Assembly (NCBI RefSeq): GCF_000426485.1 | Contig: NZ_AUFL01000016.1 | Coordinates: forward strand, 1-64,000 | From: Indolivaga capnocytophagoides DSM 22835 | Lineage (GTDB): Bacteria > Bacteroidota > Bacteroidia > Bacteroidales > Dysgonomonadaceae | Reading direction: 5' to 3' | DNA: 64,000 bases | In this document: one piece after another, positions 38,284 to 46,778 of the stretch | How the letters are laid out: each line of letters begins with the position of its first letter | Position numbering within the stretch: the first letter of the stretch is position 1 | Made by a program: the position numbers and the translations under genes | Notes under the pieces: model-generated | The model's database searches: none | What the model saw: only the letters and a program-made list of their open reading frames with translations | Told to the model about the DNA's origin: nothing

Positions 38284-38447
38284 TCAAAAAAAATAATTTT
38301 TACGACTATCTGTTTATGTCGCAAATATCTCCCTATAATATGGTTTTATCTGAATCAATACTACGACAAAAATGTTCATAACTTCGCTTTTTGCTTTTTC
38401 TATGGATTTTATTTCTATTTTTAGAATTAAAATAAACAGATTGAGTT

Positions 38448-39332
38448 ATGTCTAAAGAAAACTATGCTAAAATATCGGTGAATGATTTTGAAGATCAGGC
38501 TACCTCTCAAGGCATTAAGAATTTCGTTATATCAGATGACACAGCAAATATTCAAGACTATCCCTTCGATTTCAGGTATCCGCATATCGTGGAAGGAATA
38601 GCATTTGCCATCTGTGTGAAGGGAACAGGACGAATTAAGATCAACTTACGAGAATATAAGGTCGAACCCTGTACAATAATGCTTATCCTTCCGAATTATA
38701 TTTTAGAGTTATTGGAACAAAGCGATGACTTAACCATTGAGTTCTTGCTGTTTTCATTTGACTTTATTTCCGATATTAAATTGATTGCAGATGTTGATAC
38801 GCCTAAAAAAATAGATCAGAAGCCTTGTCTGAAGATTAGTGAAGAAGCAACAACCGACCTTTTGGAATTTCATGCATTCATCGTAAAACGCTACAAAAAG
38901 ACAGACATTCTTTATAGGGAAGAAATCGCACGAAGCTTACTCCAAACATTAATATATGAAGTTTTACAATTGTATCAGGACAAGAAAACCGAATCAGGAA
39001 ACAAGCCGCTTACACGGAAGGAAAAACATTTGCACAACTTCGTAAGCTTATTATTTGAATATCATATGAAGGAGAGAAGTATTGCTTTCTATGCAGATAA
39101 AATGTTTATCACTCCTAAATACTTATCACGGGTTGTGAAAGAGACAAGTGGAGTGGATATTCAGCAATGGATTGACGATATGGTAATTATGGCGGCCAAA
39201 GCGTTGCTTAAAAGTTCAAATATGACCATTCTGCAAATATCTGAAGATATGAGTTTCGCAAATCCGTCATTTTTCGGAACTTATTTTAAAAAGAGAACAG
39301 GCATGACCCCTGTCCAATATCGGGAAAGTTAA
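38448..39332 (+). CDS. AraC-family transcriptional regulator
   Basis: The protein has 294 residues. An N-terminal cupin-like sensing domain (about 45-170, FAICVKGTGRIKINLREYKVEPC) precedes the AraC HTH pair at about 190-290. The first HTH includes YADKMFITPKYLSRVVKE, and the second ends with FANPSFFGTYFKKRTGMTPVQYR, the family signature. It is encoded divergently from the MFP-RND-TolC operon across a 165-base intergenic region, the classic arrangement for a local pump activator. The effector is unknown. A terminator hairpin follows 60 bases after its stop, and the mobile element begins shortly after that. Confidence 0.92.
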   Translation: MSKENYAKISVNDFEDQATSQGIKNFVISDDTANIQDYPFDFRYPHIVEGIAFAICVKGTGRIKINLREYKVEPCTIMLILPNYILELLEQSDDLTIEFLLFSFDFISDIKLIADVDTPKKIDQKPCLKISEEATTDLLEFHAFIVKRYKKTDILYREEIARSLLQTLIYEVLQLYQDKKTESGNKPLTRKEKHLHNFVSLLFEYHMKERSIAFYADKMFITPKYLSRVVKETSGVDIQQWIDDMVIMAAKALLKSSNMTILQISEDMSFANPSFFGTYFKKRTGMTPVQYRES

Positions 39333-39392
39333 GGTAACAGATGATTTACTAAAAGGAATCAAAAAAACTCACATCAGAGTCTGAACAAGAAA

Positions 39393-39430
39393 AGTCCTGT
39401 ATTCTATTGAATAACAGGACTCTTCTTTGA
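39393..39430 (+). terminator. Terminator hairpin before the element's left end
   Basis: AGTCCTGT (39393-39400) pairs with ACAGGACT (39414-39421) around a 13-base loop, followed by a T-rich stretch. It can end the AraC transcript. Read on the opposite strand it lies just beyond a tRNA-3'-end-like sequence (39448-39465), where a tRNA terminator would be expected. Confidence 0.6.
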
Positions 39431-39447
39431 TTTTCTAAATCTTTTTG

Positions 39448-39462
39448 GCGGTATGGACGGGA
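39448..39462. repeat. Left attachment site (attL core)
   Basis: GCGGTATGGACGGGA is identical to 52514-52528. With the next three bases (ACTC in context) the reverse complement reads GAGTCCCGTCCATACCGCCA, the shape of a tRNA T-arm, acceptor strand and CCA. No tRNA body is attached to it. Confidence 0.65.
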
Positions 39463-39572
39463 CTCTATTCATTTTTCCACAATTTCCAATAGTTTCTAAT
39501 AATTGCTTATTATCAATATATTGCAAAATTTTATTTCTAATATTTTTTGGCTATTTCGAATAGTTTTTATAG

Positions 39573-39600
39573 ATTTGCAACACAAATACAACACAATAAA
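39573..39600. repeat. Integrase arm-site-like repeat, left copy
   Basis: This 28-base segment starts ATTTGCAACACAAAT and matches 52446-52473 at 25 of 28 positions in direct orientation. It lies just upstream of the integrase start and inside the left core site. The matching copy lies just inside the right core site, as expected for integrase arm-binding or end-specific sequences. Confidence 0.5.
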
Positions 39601-39609
39601 TTTAGCGGT

Positions 39610-40872
39610 ATGGCAAATTTATATTATCCCTACATCAAACCCAATTACGTCGCTGGCGACGGAAAGACTCCTTTGTATGTGCGTTATAACTACAATCGCA
39701 CAAAGCGCACACTTATATCTACCGGATATACTATCAAGCCCGACCATTGGGATGATAAAAAGCGTTGGATAAAACGAGCTTGTCCGGAATTTGAGGAGAT
39801 TGATTCTGCTCTGACGAAAATAACATCGAAGTTGGGAGAGATACTAACTTATGCCAAAGACAATGGTATAGACCCTATTGTTGATTTTGTGTTGCTCGAA
39901 CTGGAAAAGAACCGAGAATACGAACAACGCTCTAATCGGGTAAACATGTTCGATACATTGGAGCTTTACATTGAAGAGAAAAAAGGCAAGGTGTCTGCCG
40001 ACCAAATAAAGGACTATAAATCACTGAGAAAGCATCTAACCAATTTTAAGGAGCATTCATCTCAACCGGTTACATTCCGAAATCTTAATCTGAAATTCTA
40101 TAATGAATTTATGGATTATCTTTTCTATAAGGCAGAGAAACCGGACGGAACGATTGGGTTACTAACCAACTCTGCGGGAAAGGTTATTAGATTATTAAAA
40201 GGATTCGTTAATTACCAAATAGCTAAAGGAACTATTCCTGCGGTTGACCTTAGTCATTTTAAGGTTGTTGAAGAAGAAACAGATGCTATTTATCTAAGTG
40301 AGAATGAACTTGCCAAGATTTATAATCTTAAGCTATCAGATGACAAGGAACTGGAAGAGATTCGGGATATATTTATTGTAGGCTGTTATACAGGTTTACG
40401 ATACAGCGACCTATCTACACTTAGCCCGGAACATATTGATGTCACTAATGAAACTATCAGCTTAAAACAGAGGAAAGTCCACAAGGCTGTTATCATTCCG
40501 ATGATTGACTACGTGCCGAATATCTTAGAAAAATATAATTACGACTTGCCAAAAGTTCCCAGCTATAAATTCAATGAACGTCTAAAGGAACTTGGCAAGA
40601 AAGCCAAACTAAAACAAAAGGTAGAAGTCGTCCGTAAGAAAGGGAATCTTCGGGTAAAAGAAGTCCATGAGAAATGGGAAATGATGTCTTCACATACTTG
40701 TCGCCGATCATTCTGTACCAATATGTATCTATCCGGCTTCCCTGCCGAAGAACTTATGCGAATATCCGGACATAAAAGCCCTGCAGCCTTTATGCGATAT
40801 ATTAAGGTCGATAATATGCAGGCGGCGAACAGATTGAAAGAACTTAGACAAAAGTTGTCTAAACAAACTTAG
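39610..40872 (+). CDS. Tyrosine recombinase / phage-type integrase
   Basis: I start at the ATG at 39610 (420 residues, MANLYYPYIKPNY). The in-frame ATG at 39547 lies upstream, and using it would translate the end repeat. An N-terminal arm-binding domain (about 1-75) precedes a SAM-like core-binding domain (about 110-210) and the catalytic domain. The catalytic set is complete: Arg264 in YTGLRYSDLSTL, His362 and Arg365 in SSHTCRRSFC, His388 in SGHKSPAAFMRY and the nucleophile Tyr397. It catalyses integration and excision of the 13-kb element at the flanking 15-bp repeats. It faces inward and converges with the restriction gene, with which its end overlaps by 4 bases. Confidence 0.95.
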   Translation: MANLYYPYIKPNYVAGDGKTPLYVRYNYNRTKRTLISTGYTIKPDHWDDKKRWIKRACPEFEEIDSALTKITSKLGEILTYAKDNGIDPIVDFVLLELEKNREYEQRSNRVNMFDTLELYIEEKKGKVSADQIKDYKSLRKHLTNFKEHSSQPVTFRNLNLKFYNEFMDYLFYKAEKPDGTIGLLTNSAGKVIRLLKGFVNYQIAKGTIPAVDLSHFKVVEEETDAIYLSENELAKIYNLKLSDDKELEEIRDIFIVGCYTGLRYSDLSTLSPEHIDVTNETISLKQRKVHKAVIIPMIDYVPNILEKYNYDLPKVPSYKFNERLKELGKKAKLKQKVEVVRKKGNLRVKEVHEKWEMMSSHTCRRSFCTNMYLSGFPAEELMRISGHKSPAAFMRYIKVDNMQAANRLKELRQKLSKQT

Positions 40873-43646
40873 CTATCAATCAACACTTCCTTAACCGCAA
40901 ATCTGATTTTATAGAGATGTAAGAGTGATTTTTTGATAGACTCATAATATTCTTGAATACCATATATCTCGAATAGCATCATTTCAAAATTCACTCTATC
41001 TACCTGTTCCATTTCCTGTTCCAAATTCAATCTATCTCTCCTCATGATTGGAGCAAAAGCCTCGATTATACGTGCCTTGTCTTCGGAAGATAATATGTCA
41101 GGATTGAGCATTTTGAAATCCGATTCGAATTTGGTCGCTCTTAAATCTAATGCTCCAAGACCCCTTCCAAATCCCATGCACTCAATAAAGAACATACTTA
41201 AAATGCTATTAAAGAGTGCGAGGAATAACGATTTATCCTCTCCTCGATACTCTTCTTTCAATGATAAGCCGATTAATCTCTGGTCTATAAAAGATCGTTC
41301 CTGAAGCATTGGGATAAACAAACTCTTATCATAGTTAACATTCGCAACAAAATCAGCCATATTATCGGTTTTCATCTCATACCAATACATATTAGCTCGC
41401 TGAAGTGACTGTGTTAAGGGAACTCCTGTTTCATTAACTTGATTTTCAAAATGTCGAATCCAATTCAATGCCCCAACATGATTCAACTCTTCAAGTTCCT
41501 GAATACTTCGAGAACAGCAGAATGCATCTTTATTTGTGGTACAAGTTAATGCTGTTGTTTGTCTCAGATTTTTAAGAACTGGTTTAATATATTCTTCCTC
41601 AATTTCATGCCCTTCAGCAGGATAAAACAACTCATTCCAACCTCGCCTTTCACCTCTTGTAAAATCAAAAAATTGATTACAACTCACAATCTGATCAGCG
41701 ATCTCAGGTAGCCAGGTTATTTCAGCAAAGTACGCACACCATGGAATTCCAATAGACTCAAACTCGTGAATATTAGCAACTGTATATTGCTGATTAGTTA
41801 AATGTCGGTTTTCTCCATTCACGAGAATTGCATCTGCTACTTGTCGTGTGTCATTTACGTTTTCGATGAACTCATTCAGTGTTGTAAATGTTATAGTTCT
41901 ATCCCTATCTTCTTCTGCTCCCACAGCATTTTTCTTAGTGGCAGTTATTATAGTCGTTACTACTTCTGCATTATGAAACCATTTGCCTTTACCTGAAATA
42001 ACTATATTTTCAATACTGTAGAATTGTTGGAATAATCTTAGGAAAATATCGCCATAATCTGTCCCCATCCATGCATTAGATAAAATAAAGCCGACTTTAC
42101 TTTCTTCTCCTAATATTCTGTAAAGGTAGAAAGGGATATAGGCAAAGATATCACTTTTGCCACTTAGAGATAGATCTAGCCCTGTCTCATTTCTTATCCA
42201 TGTATTTATATCCGCTATGTCTGGATTTAATTCTTTAATAGCCTTTTCTCGTATGAAAGGTAAATTAGATACAATATAGTTCATATAAGGTAGTTCCTTT
42301 TCTACCTCCGCTCCATCATTCGGATTATGAAACTTGATTCTTTGGCCAACATTTAGTTCTATTACATCTGAACTGAAAATATTAACTATTTCGCCTATAT
42401 TATCAGGTTTTGAAAGAGTTAGTGTTGCAAGCTGTATCGGAAATGAATGCTTATCTGAAGCCCATATTGATGATAGAATTTCATTATGCGGGATATCATA
42501 TTCCTCTTTCAGCAAGTAAGCCTGATTAATAATAGTCCCGGTTCCACAGCATGGATCAAAAACATTTAATTCCTTATTCTCTATTGTTAACCGCACAAGC
42601 AGGCTAGCCAAATTTACTGGTGTTGAAAATTGGCCAGCCACCTTTCTTTTTGCGGCATCAATTGACGATTGCAACAATACATGTAACACCTCAATATCAA
42701 TATCTTGGATGTTTATAGTTGTAAGATACTGACTAATTTGTATGAGTTGCGCCCAAGCAGTAGATGAAATACACTCTTGAGCTAAGTTTTTGTTGAATAT
42801 ATTCCAGAAATCACAATTAGTCGATATATCAGAAATTATTTGTTCCGCTTCTGCAATACTAGTTGCATCAGTTATTGTTTCTATAGAGCGGGCTTCATTG
42901 AAGTAGCGTTTCAATATATGAGCGAAGACAATCTTAATAACCCAATCAGTCAAGATAACTTTTGACAAAGTTGGCAGTTGATGTGGTTTATCACTTTCTT
43001 TTGATGGATTATAGCCGTATTCAGATGCAGAGGAAAGCCACCATTGATTAATCTCGGCCGCAAACCTTGCGCTAGCTCTCATTCGCAGCTTCAAATTACC
43101 CACAGTGGATGCTACATTCTCTAGAATTACATCAATTACAGTATCTACCGCTAATATTTCGAATGCCGTATCGCTAATCTCTCCTGCTTCGAAAAAATTA
43201 TTTAAATCTTCCAGGATTTGATGCAGCAATGCCTTCCATAAAGCTTCTTTTGGTTTTACTTCATTCCTATTATTTATGTCGATACTATCCCAAGTCTTAT
43301 ATATAGAGAAAGACTCCCCATCTTTAACATATAATGCAGCGGTCTTAACATTCCAAACAAGAAAACTATCACGTTTAAGAATTCTTGCCTTTTTCTTTGC
43401 ATTATCAATTAAATCTGGGTCATTAATCGCTGTATCAGGCATTTTCAGCTCCCATCCATGAAGAATATCCTCTTTGTCAGTATCTTTGAAGAGCAATACA
43501 TCAGGAAATAAGCTCGATTTGTTTTCATTAATAGTATTTTCTCCTCCTGCGCTTTTAAAATACCATCGTTTTCTTGATAGATATAGGCAAATTTCTGAAA
43601 TGACATCAATCGCCCAACTACGTTCGTTATAATTTATTTTCGCCAT
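40869..43646 (-). CDS. Single-chain restriction-modification enzyme (PD-ExK nuclease plus N6 DNA methylase)
   Basis: I start at the ATG at 43646 (925 residues). An ATG six codons upstream is also possible. The N-terminus carries a PD-(D/E)xK pattern: Pro48-Asp49 in LFPDVLLFKD and Glu66-Leu-Lys68 in GWELKMPD. The central gamma-type methylase region has QFSTP (339-343), SAM-binding DPCCGTGTI (364-372) and catalytic motif IV reading SNLPF (460-464) instead of the usual NPPF/NPPY. The C-terminal about 300 residues should hold the target-recognition domain. This layout is that of type IIG enzymes, which cut and methylate with one chain. The upstream methyltransferase gene overlaps its start by 20 bases, so the two are translationally coupled. 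The recognition sequence cannot be predicted. Confidence 0.82.
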   Translation of the reverse strand: MAKINYNERSWAIDVISEICLYLSRKRWYFKSAGGENTINENKSSLFPDVLLFKDTDKEDILHGWELKMPDTAINDPDLIDNAKKKARILKRDSFLVWNVKTAALYVKDGESFSIYKTWDSIDINNRNEVKPKEALWKALLHQILEDLNNFFEAGEISDTAFEILAVDTVIDVILENVASTVGNLKLRMRASARFAAEINQWWLSSASEYGYNPSKESDKPHQLPTLSKVILTDWVIKIVFAHILKRYFNEARSIETITDATSIAEAEQIISDISTNCDFWNIFNKNLAQECISSTAWAQLIQISQYLTTINIQDIDIEVLHVLLQSSIDAAKRKVAGQFSTPVNLASLLVRLTIENKELNVFDPCCGTGTIINQAYLLKEEYDIPHNEILSSIWASDKHSFPIQLATLTLSKPDNIGEIVNIFSSDVIELNVGQRIKFHNPNDGAEVEKELPYMNYIVSNLPFIREKAIKELNPDIADINTWIRNETGLDLSLSGKSDIFAYIPFYLYRILGEESKVGFILSNAWMGTDYGDIFLRLFQQFYSIENIVISGKGKWFHNAEVVTTIITATKKNAVGAEEDRDRTITFTTLNEFIENVNDTRQVADAILVNGENRHLTNQQYTVANIHEFESIGIPWCAYFAEITWLPEIADQIVSCNQFFDFTRGERRGWNELFYPAEGHEIEEEYIKPVLKNLRQTTALTCTTNKDAFCCSRSIQELEELNHVGALNWIRHFENQVNETGVPLTQSLQRANMYWYEMKTDNMADFVANVNYDKSLFIPMLQERSFIDQRLIGLSLKEEYRGEDKSLFLALFNSILSMFFIECMGFGRGLGALDLRATKFESDFKMLNPDILSSEDKARIIEAFAPIMRRDRLNLEQEMEQVDRVNFEMMLFEIYGIQEYYESIKKSLLHLYKIRFAVKEVLIDS

Positions 43647-44910
43647 AATATTGATAATCAGCAATAAGTTTTGTTTCTTTATATAATACTTTATGATATT
43701 CTGCGATTGGCTCTTGAAATAATTTTAAAGTCGCATCTTCTATTTCTTTTCTTTTTAGTGCTTCCTTTATTCTATTGATGCTGATTTCAACATAATCGAC
43801 AATATCAACCTTATGCAATAAAGCATTTTCATTTTTTTCAATGCCAATGAATTGTCGATTTTCAAGCAATGCAGAGACTAGAAAACTACCACTTCCACAA
43901 GCATTATCCAAAACAATATCTCCAGGCTTCGTATATGTTTTTATTAAATATCGACCTAATTCCACTGGTTTTTGTGTCGGGTGCACCACTGGTCCTTCAC
44001 TTTCTGCCGTTTTAATATAAATATAATCATCAACAGGTACATCATCATAAAAAATAACATCATTAGGGTATCGCTTCCCGTTACTTTTTACATGTTTAGG
44101 CTTAAAATCACCATAACTACCTGTATTTTGATCTTTTCTGACCCCTTTGTCATAGGGTTCTCCATCAGTCATTTGAGGATTATATGTTGGCTGCTTTTTG
44201 TAAAAGATACAAACATCTTCATGCTTTCTAAGAGGTTGTTTCTTTGCATTGAGAAAATTTGTTGGTTTAGATTTTATCCAAACAATCTTATATTTAAACA
44301 ATTTCTCATTACTACATATGAGTTTAGCGGTAAAAACACCTTGAGCTGTTAGAGCAATTACTCCATCATCTTTTATTATTCGTTCATATTCTGTCCATAA
44401 TTCTTCTAAATTGATAACAGAATCCCATTTATTTTGCGTTGTCCCATATGGAAGGTCGCATAAAATCATATCAATAGATTTATCTGGAATAATTTGCATA
44501 ACCTCTAAACAGTCACCCTGTATAACCTTATTAACTATACTGTTGATATCCTGTAGCTGCTTGGGATTCCCATTTAATTCATAGGAAAATTCTTTTTTAT
44601 TTGTAGTATAATATTTGATTTTTGATTCCGCAACTTTCAATGTTTCAATGTCAACATCCTCCTCTATAATCCTATAGGCAAATTGATCACTCAAGAATTC
44701 AGCCAGTAGTTTTTTCTCATCTATAATAAAAAAAGAAGCGATGTTTCTTATTTGTTGTCTTGTTGGCAACCTTTCGTTTCTCTCTATTTTTGCAAGTAGA
44801 GAAGAGTCTATGCTTATATTTGCTGAGACATCTTTCAAGCTAAAACCTGCAGTTTCCCTTAATCTCCTAAGGTGCTCACCAAAAGTAATGTTTTGATTTA
44901 TATTATTCAT
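43627..44910 (-). CDS. XRE-HTH fused beta-class DNA methyltransferase
   Basis: The protein has 427 residues. Residues about 9-66 form a Cro/CI-type HTH (LRETAGFSLKDVSANISIDSSLLAKIE). A linker of about 60 residues follows. The methyltransferase domain has motif IV DLPYGTTQNKWD (152-163) before HPTQKP (310-315) and the SAM-binding DNACGSGSF (335-343), the order of beta-class N6-adenine or N4-cytosine enzymes. The HTH fusion suggests that it represses its own promoter, as seen for some methyltransferases and C-proteins. A perfect palindrome 45 bases upstream is a fitting operator. It is coupled to the single-chain restriction enzyme downstream and likely protects the same or the complementary half-site strand. 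Confidence 0.88.
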   Translation of the reverse strand: MNNINQNITFGEHLRRLRETAGFSLKDVSANISIDSSLLAKIERNERLPTRQQIRNIASFFIIDEKKLLAEFLSDQFAYRIIEEDVDIETLKVAESKIKYYTTNKKEFSYELNGNPKQLQDINSIVNKVIQGDCLEVMQIIPDKSIDMILCDLPYGTTQNKWDSVINLEELWTEYERIIKDDGVIALTAQGVFTAKLICSNEKLFKYKIVWIKSKPTNFLNAKKQPLRKHEDVCIFYKKQPTYNPQMTDGEPYDKGVRKDQNTGSYGDFKPKHVKSNGKRYPNDVIFYDDVPVDDYIYIKTAESEGPVVHPTQKPVELGRYLIKTYTKPGDIVLDNACGSGSFLVSALLENRQFIGIEKNENALLHKVDIVDYVEISINRIKEALKRKEIEDATLKLFQEPIAEYHKVLYKETKLIADYQYYGENKL

Positions 44911-44954
44911 TATGATTCGATATTTTCAGCAAAGGTAGTAAATAAAACCACAAT

Positions 44955-44971
44955 TGGACAAATTTTGTCCA
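44955..44971 (-). promoter_or_regulatory. Palindromic operator upstream of the XRE-methyltransferase
   Basis: TGGACAA (44955-44961) and TTGTCCA (44965-44971) form a perfect 7-3-7 inverted repeat, 45 bases ahead of the methyltransferase start on the minus strand. An XRE-type dimer would fit this spacing. The GGACAA half-site recurs upstream of the excisionase-like gene and near the element's right end. Confidence 0.5.
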
Positions 44972-44986
44972 CAATGTTTTCTTTAT

Positions 44987-45409
44987 CTATTTTTCCGGTT
45001 TCATTTCCTCATACATTTGATACCAATACACCGCTTTCTCTTTCCATTCCCTATATTCATGTATGAAATATCCGGAAAGAAATGCCGATGCCAGTGTGAT
45101 AACCCACATAGCAATATACCATTTCAAGCCTTTAGATGGCTGTTTGACTTTTCGGAGCTTATTCTCCATTTCGTTGATGAAGTTCCGGTTCAGTTGCTCA
45201 AACTTAGCCGTATCAATTGAAATCCGTCTCTCGTATAGGATATTCACGCTCTCCCTGACTTGGCTTGCCGCTTCATCGTTCGTCTGAGATATTTCCCGAA
45301 GTCGGTCGATTTGAGCGGACAGGATGTTATCTACTGTTTCGCGGGAAATATCTTCCTTGCCTGCGAACTTATTTCTTCGCTTGGTAGGTTTATTATTGCT
45401 GTCGTCCAT
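44987..45409 (-). CDS. Small membrane protein of the mobilization module
   Basis: The protein has 140 residues. A charged, coiled-coil-prone N-terminal part (about 10-90, rich in Glu, Arg and Asn) is followed by one transmembrane helix at about 97-116 (WYIAMWVITLASAFLSGYFI) and a short charged tail. It starts inside the end of the relaxase gene (17-base overlap). Small one-helix proteins in this place are common behind relaxases of Bacteroidota mobilizable elements. Docking of the relaxosome at the membrane is a plausible but unproven role. No named domain was recognised. Confidence 0.75.
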   Translation of the reverse strand: MDDSNNKPTKRRNKFAGKEDISRETVDNILSAQIDRLREISQTNDEAASQVRESVNILYERRISIDTAKFEQLNRNFINEMENKLRKVKQPSKGLKWYIAMWVITLASAFLSGYFIHEYREWKEKAVYWYQMYEEMKPEK

Positions 45410-46334
45410 AATATCGTTTTTTAGTTTTCTTCTTTTTATGTTTCAATGTATTATCATCTTCTTCAGGACTATGTCCATTGGGAGTAAGCAGATCGGCCAA
45501 TAGCGAAGCAATACTGGGGCTTACTCCCGAATAGGATTGTTGATTGCCTACATCTTGGTTGTAGTTCTGCTGAACCTGTTGCGAATGGCTCTCTCCCGGT
45601 GAAGAAGAAAAGTTCTTGGTAAGCGAACGAAATCCGAACTCCTTTCCGATTTCTGAAGCCTTGAATGTCTCCCCCTCGTAAGTGAACCGAATGCCATAGA
45701 TCTTGCCCTGTTTATTCTTTGCGGGTTCAATGCTGATACCCTCTTCCTCCAATCCATGCAAAAAGTCCTCTAAACTCGCATTTCTGAATAATTCATAATA
45801 AGCAATCTTTTGGAGCTTCTCTTTTGTCTGCTGACGTGCCGGGTCTGCATAGGTTTCCTGATGCTCTTTTTGTTTCTGAACATCTTTGGCAATCGTTAAT
45901 CCCATTTCACGGCTTATCTCTTCCGCTATTTTTGCCGAACGATTACTCATAAAGGTGGTGTCGAATACTTTACTATCAACCCCGATACGGTTTGCTATCA
46001 AATGGATATGCGGTTTTCCGGTGTCTTTATGGGTACAGGCTATCCATTGATTATTCAGCAACCCCATTTTATTGGCGAATGTCCGAGCAATCTTAATCAT
46101 ATCTCCCGGCTTTAGCTTGTCTATATCCTTTGGAGATATGCCTATCTCGTAACGCATATACTTGTTTTTACATCGGTAGTTGTGCTGATTAACCATTTCA
46201 AACTCCCGGAGAATGTCGACAGGCGTATCACTCTCAATCATGTTCCTGCCGACTATCTTATCCAGTTTGCCCTCACGCAAGGCGTATTCAATCGCATTGC
46301 CTCCGTGTGCTATCGCTTTTCCTTTTCCAATCAT
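45393..46334 (-). CDS. Relaxase / mobilization nuclease (Bacteroidota MobB type)
   Basis: I start at the ATG at 46334 (313 residues, MIGKGKAIAHGG), the conserved beginning of this relaxase group. It stands 4 bases after the end of the accessory mobilization gene. The longer reading frame to 46394 overlaps that gene. The metal-binding histidine motif is KPHIHLIANRI with His109 and His111. A candidate nicking tyrosine lies near the N-terminus (Tyr17 or the YRCKNKYMRY region), but I cannot assign it. The Ser/Gln-rich C-terminus and basic tail (KHKKKKTKKRYYG) look like a DNA- or partner-binding extension. It nicks oriT and leads the strand into a recipient through a helper conjugation system. Confidence 0.88.
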   Translation of the reverse strand: MIGKGKAIAHGGNAIEYALREGKLDKIVGRNMIESDTPVDILREFEMVNQHNYRCKNKYMRYEIGISPKDIDKLKPGDMIKIARTFANKMGLLNNQWIACTHKDTGKPHIHLIANRIGVDSKVFDTTFMSNRSAKIAEEISREMGLTIAKDVQKQKEHQETYADPARQQTKEKLQKIAYYELFRNASLEDFLHGLEEEGISIEPAKNKQGKIYGIRFTYEGETFKASEIGKEFGFRSLTKNFSSSPGESHSQQVQQNYNQDVGNQQSYSGVSPSIASLLADLLTPNGHSPEEDDNTLKHKKKKTKKRYYGRQQ

Positions 46335-46338
46335 ACGC

Positions 46339-46638
46339 TTAGAAGAATCGGTTATACAATTGCCGGGATTGTTCCAGATACTCCGCAATGGCAACGACTA
46401 ATTGCGGGTCTTTGTTTCGTATCAGGTTGGAGAGCCGGGAAATGGCATTATTATGTTCTTTCAGTTCCCGGAAGTATGCTATTTCTGTCGGGCTTAGCTT
46501 CGGGCTGGCAAGTATCCGACCGGTCAGGCATTGCTTCCGACAATACTCGGAAAGGCTTACCCCCGACCTTTTAGCCATGCCCTCGATTCTCTCTTTTTCT
46601 GATTTAGTACAACGAAATTTTATATAGCTATTTTTCAT
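46339..46638 (-). CDS. Mobilization accessory protein, ribbon-helix-helix (MobC/MobA-like)
   Basis: The protein has 99 residues. The N-terminal ribbon-helix-helix (KFRCTKSEKERIEGMAKRSGVSLSEYCRKQCL) matches the relaxosome accessory proteins called MobA in Bacteroides elements and MobC elsewhere. These bind oriT and help the relaxase. The C-terminal half is helical (HNNAISRLSNLIRNK). The gene lies directly between the candidate oriT and the relaxase gene, in the expected order. Confidence 0.88.
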   Translation of the reverse strand: MKNSYIKFRCTKSEKERIEGMAKRSGVSLSEYCRKQCLTGRILASPKLSPTEIAYFRELKEHNNAISRLSNLIRNKDPQLVVAIAEYLEQSRQLYNRFF

Positions 46639-46644
46639 TTTTAT

Positions 46645-46778
46645 CTGATTATATGAATTAAAAACTGTCGAGAGCGAAGCGATTGCAGTTCCCCCGCCAG
46701 CGAAAGCGGTTCAGGCGGCAAGCGCAGTTTGTGGTAACAAACTGACGTCTTGCAATGCACTTCGCGCATAGGGTAGCA
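46645..46778. other. Candidate origin of transfer (oriT)
   Basis: This 134-base intergenic stretch lies between the primase end and the mobilization gene start. It is far more GC-rich than its surroundings and dense in inverted repeats. A perfect hairpin CAGTTTGT-GGTA-ACAAACTG spans 46725-46744. A second set is CCGC/GCGG and CCGCC/GGCGG at about 46694-46717. Position directly ahead of mob genes plus hairpins is the usual signature of oriT. The nick site is not identified. Confidence 0.55.

Noticed and set aside
39448-39465. Functional tRNA gene at the left attachment site
   Set aside because: Only the 3'-end-like part is present. No anticodon or D arm can be found to its right on the minus strand.
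45548-45757. 69-codon frame within the relaxase gene
   Set aside because: It is a same-strand shadow in another frame of the supported relaxase.
46339-46394. Longer relaxase start at 46394
   Set aside because: It would overlap the RHH mobilization gene by 56 bases. The ATG at 46334 gives the conserved family N-terminus and normal gene spacing.
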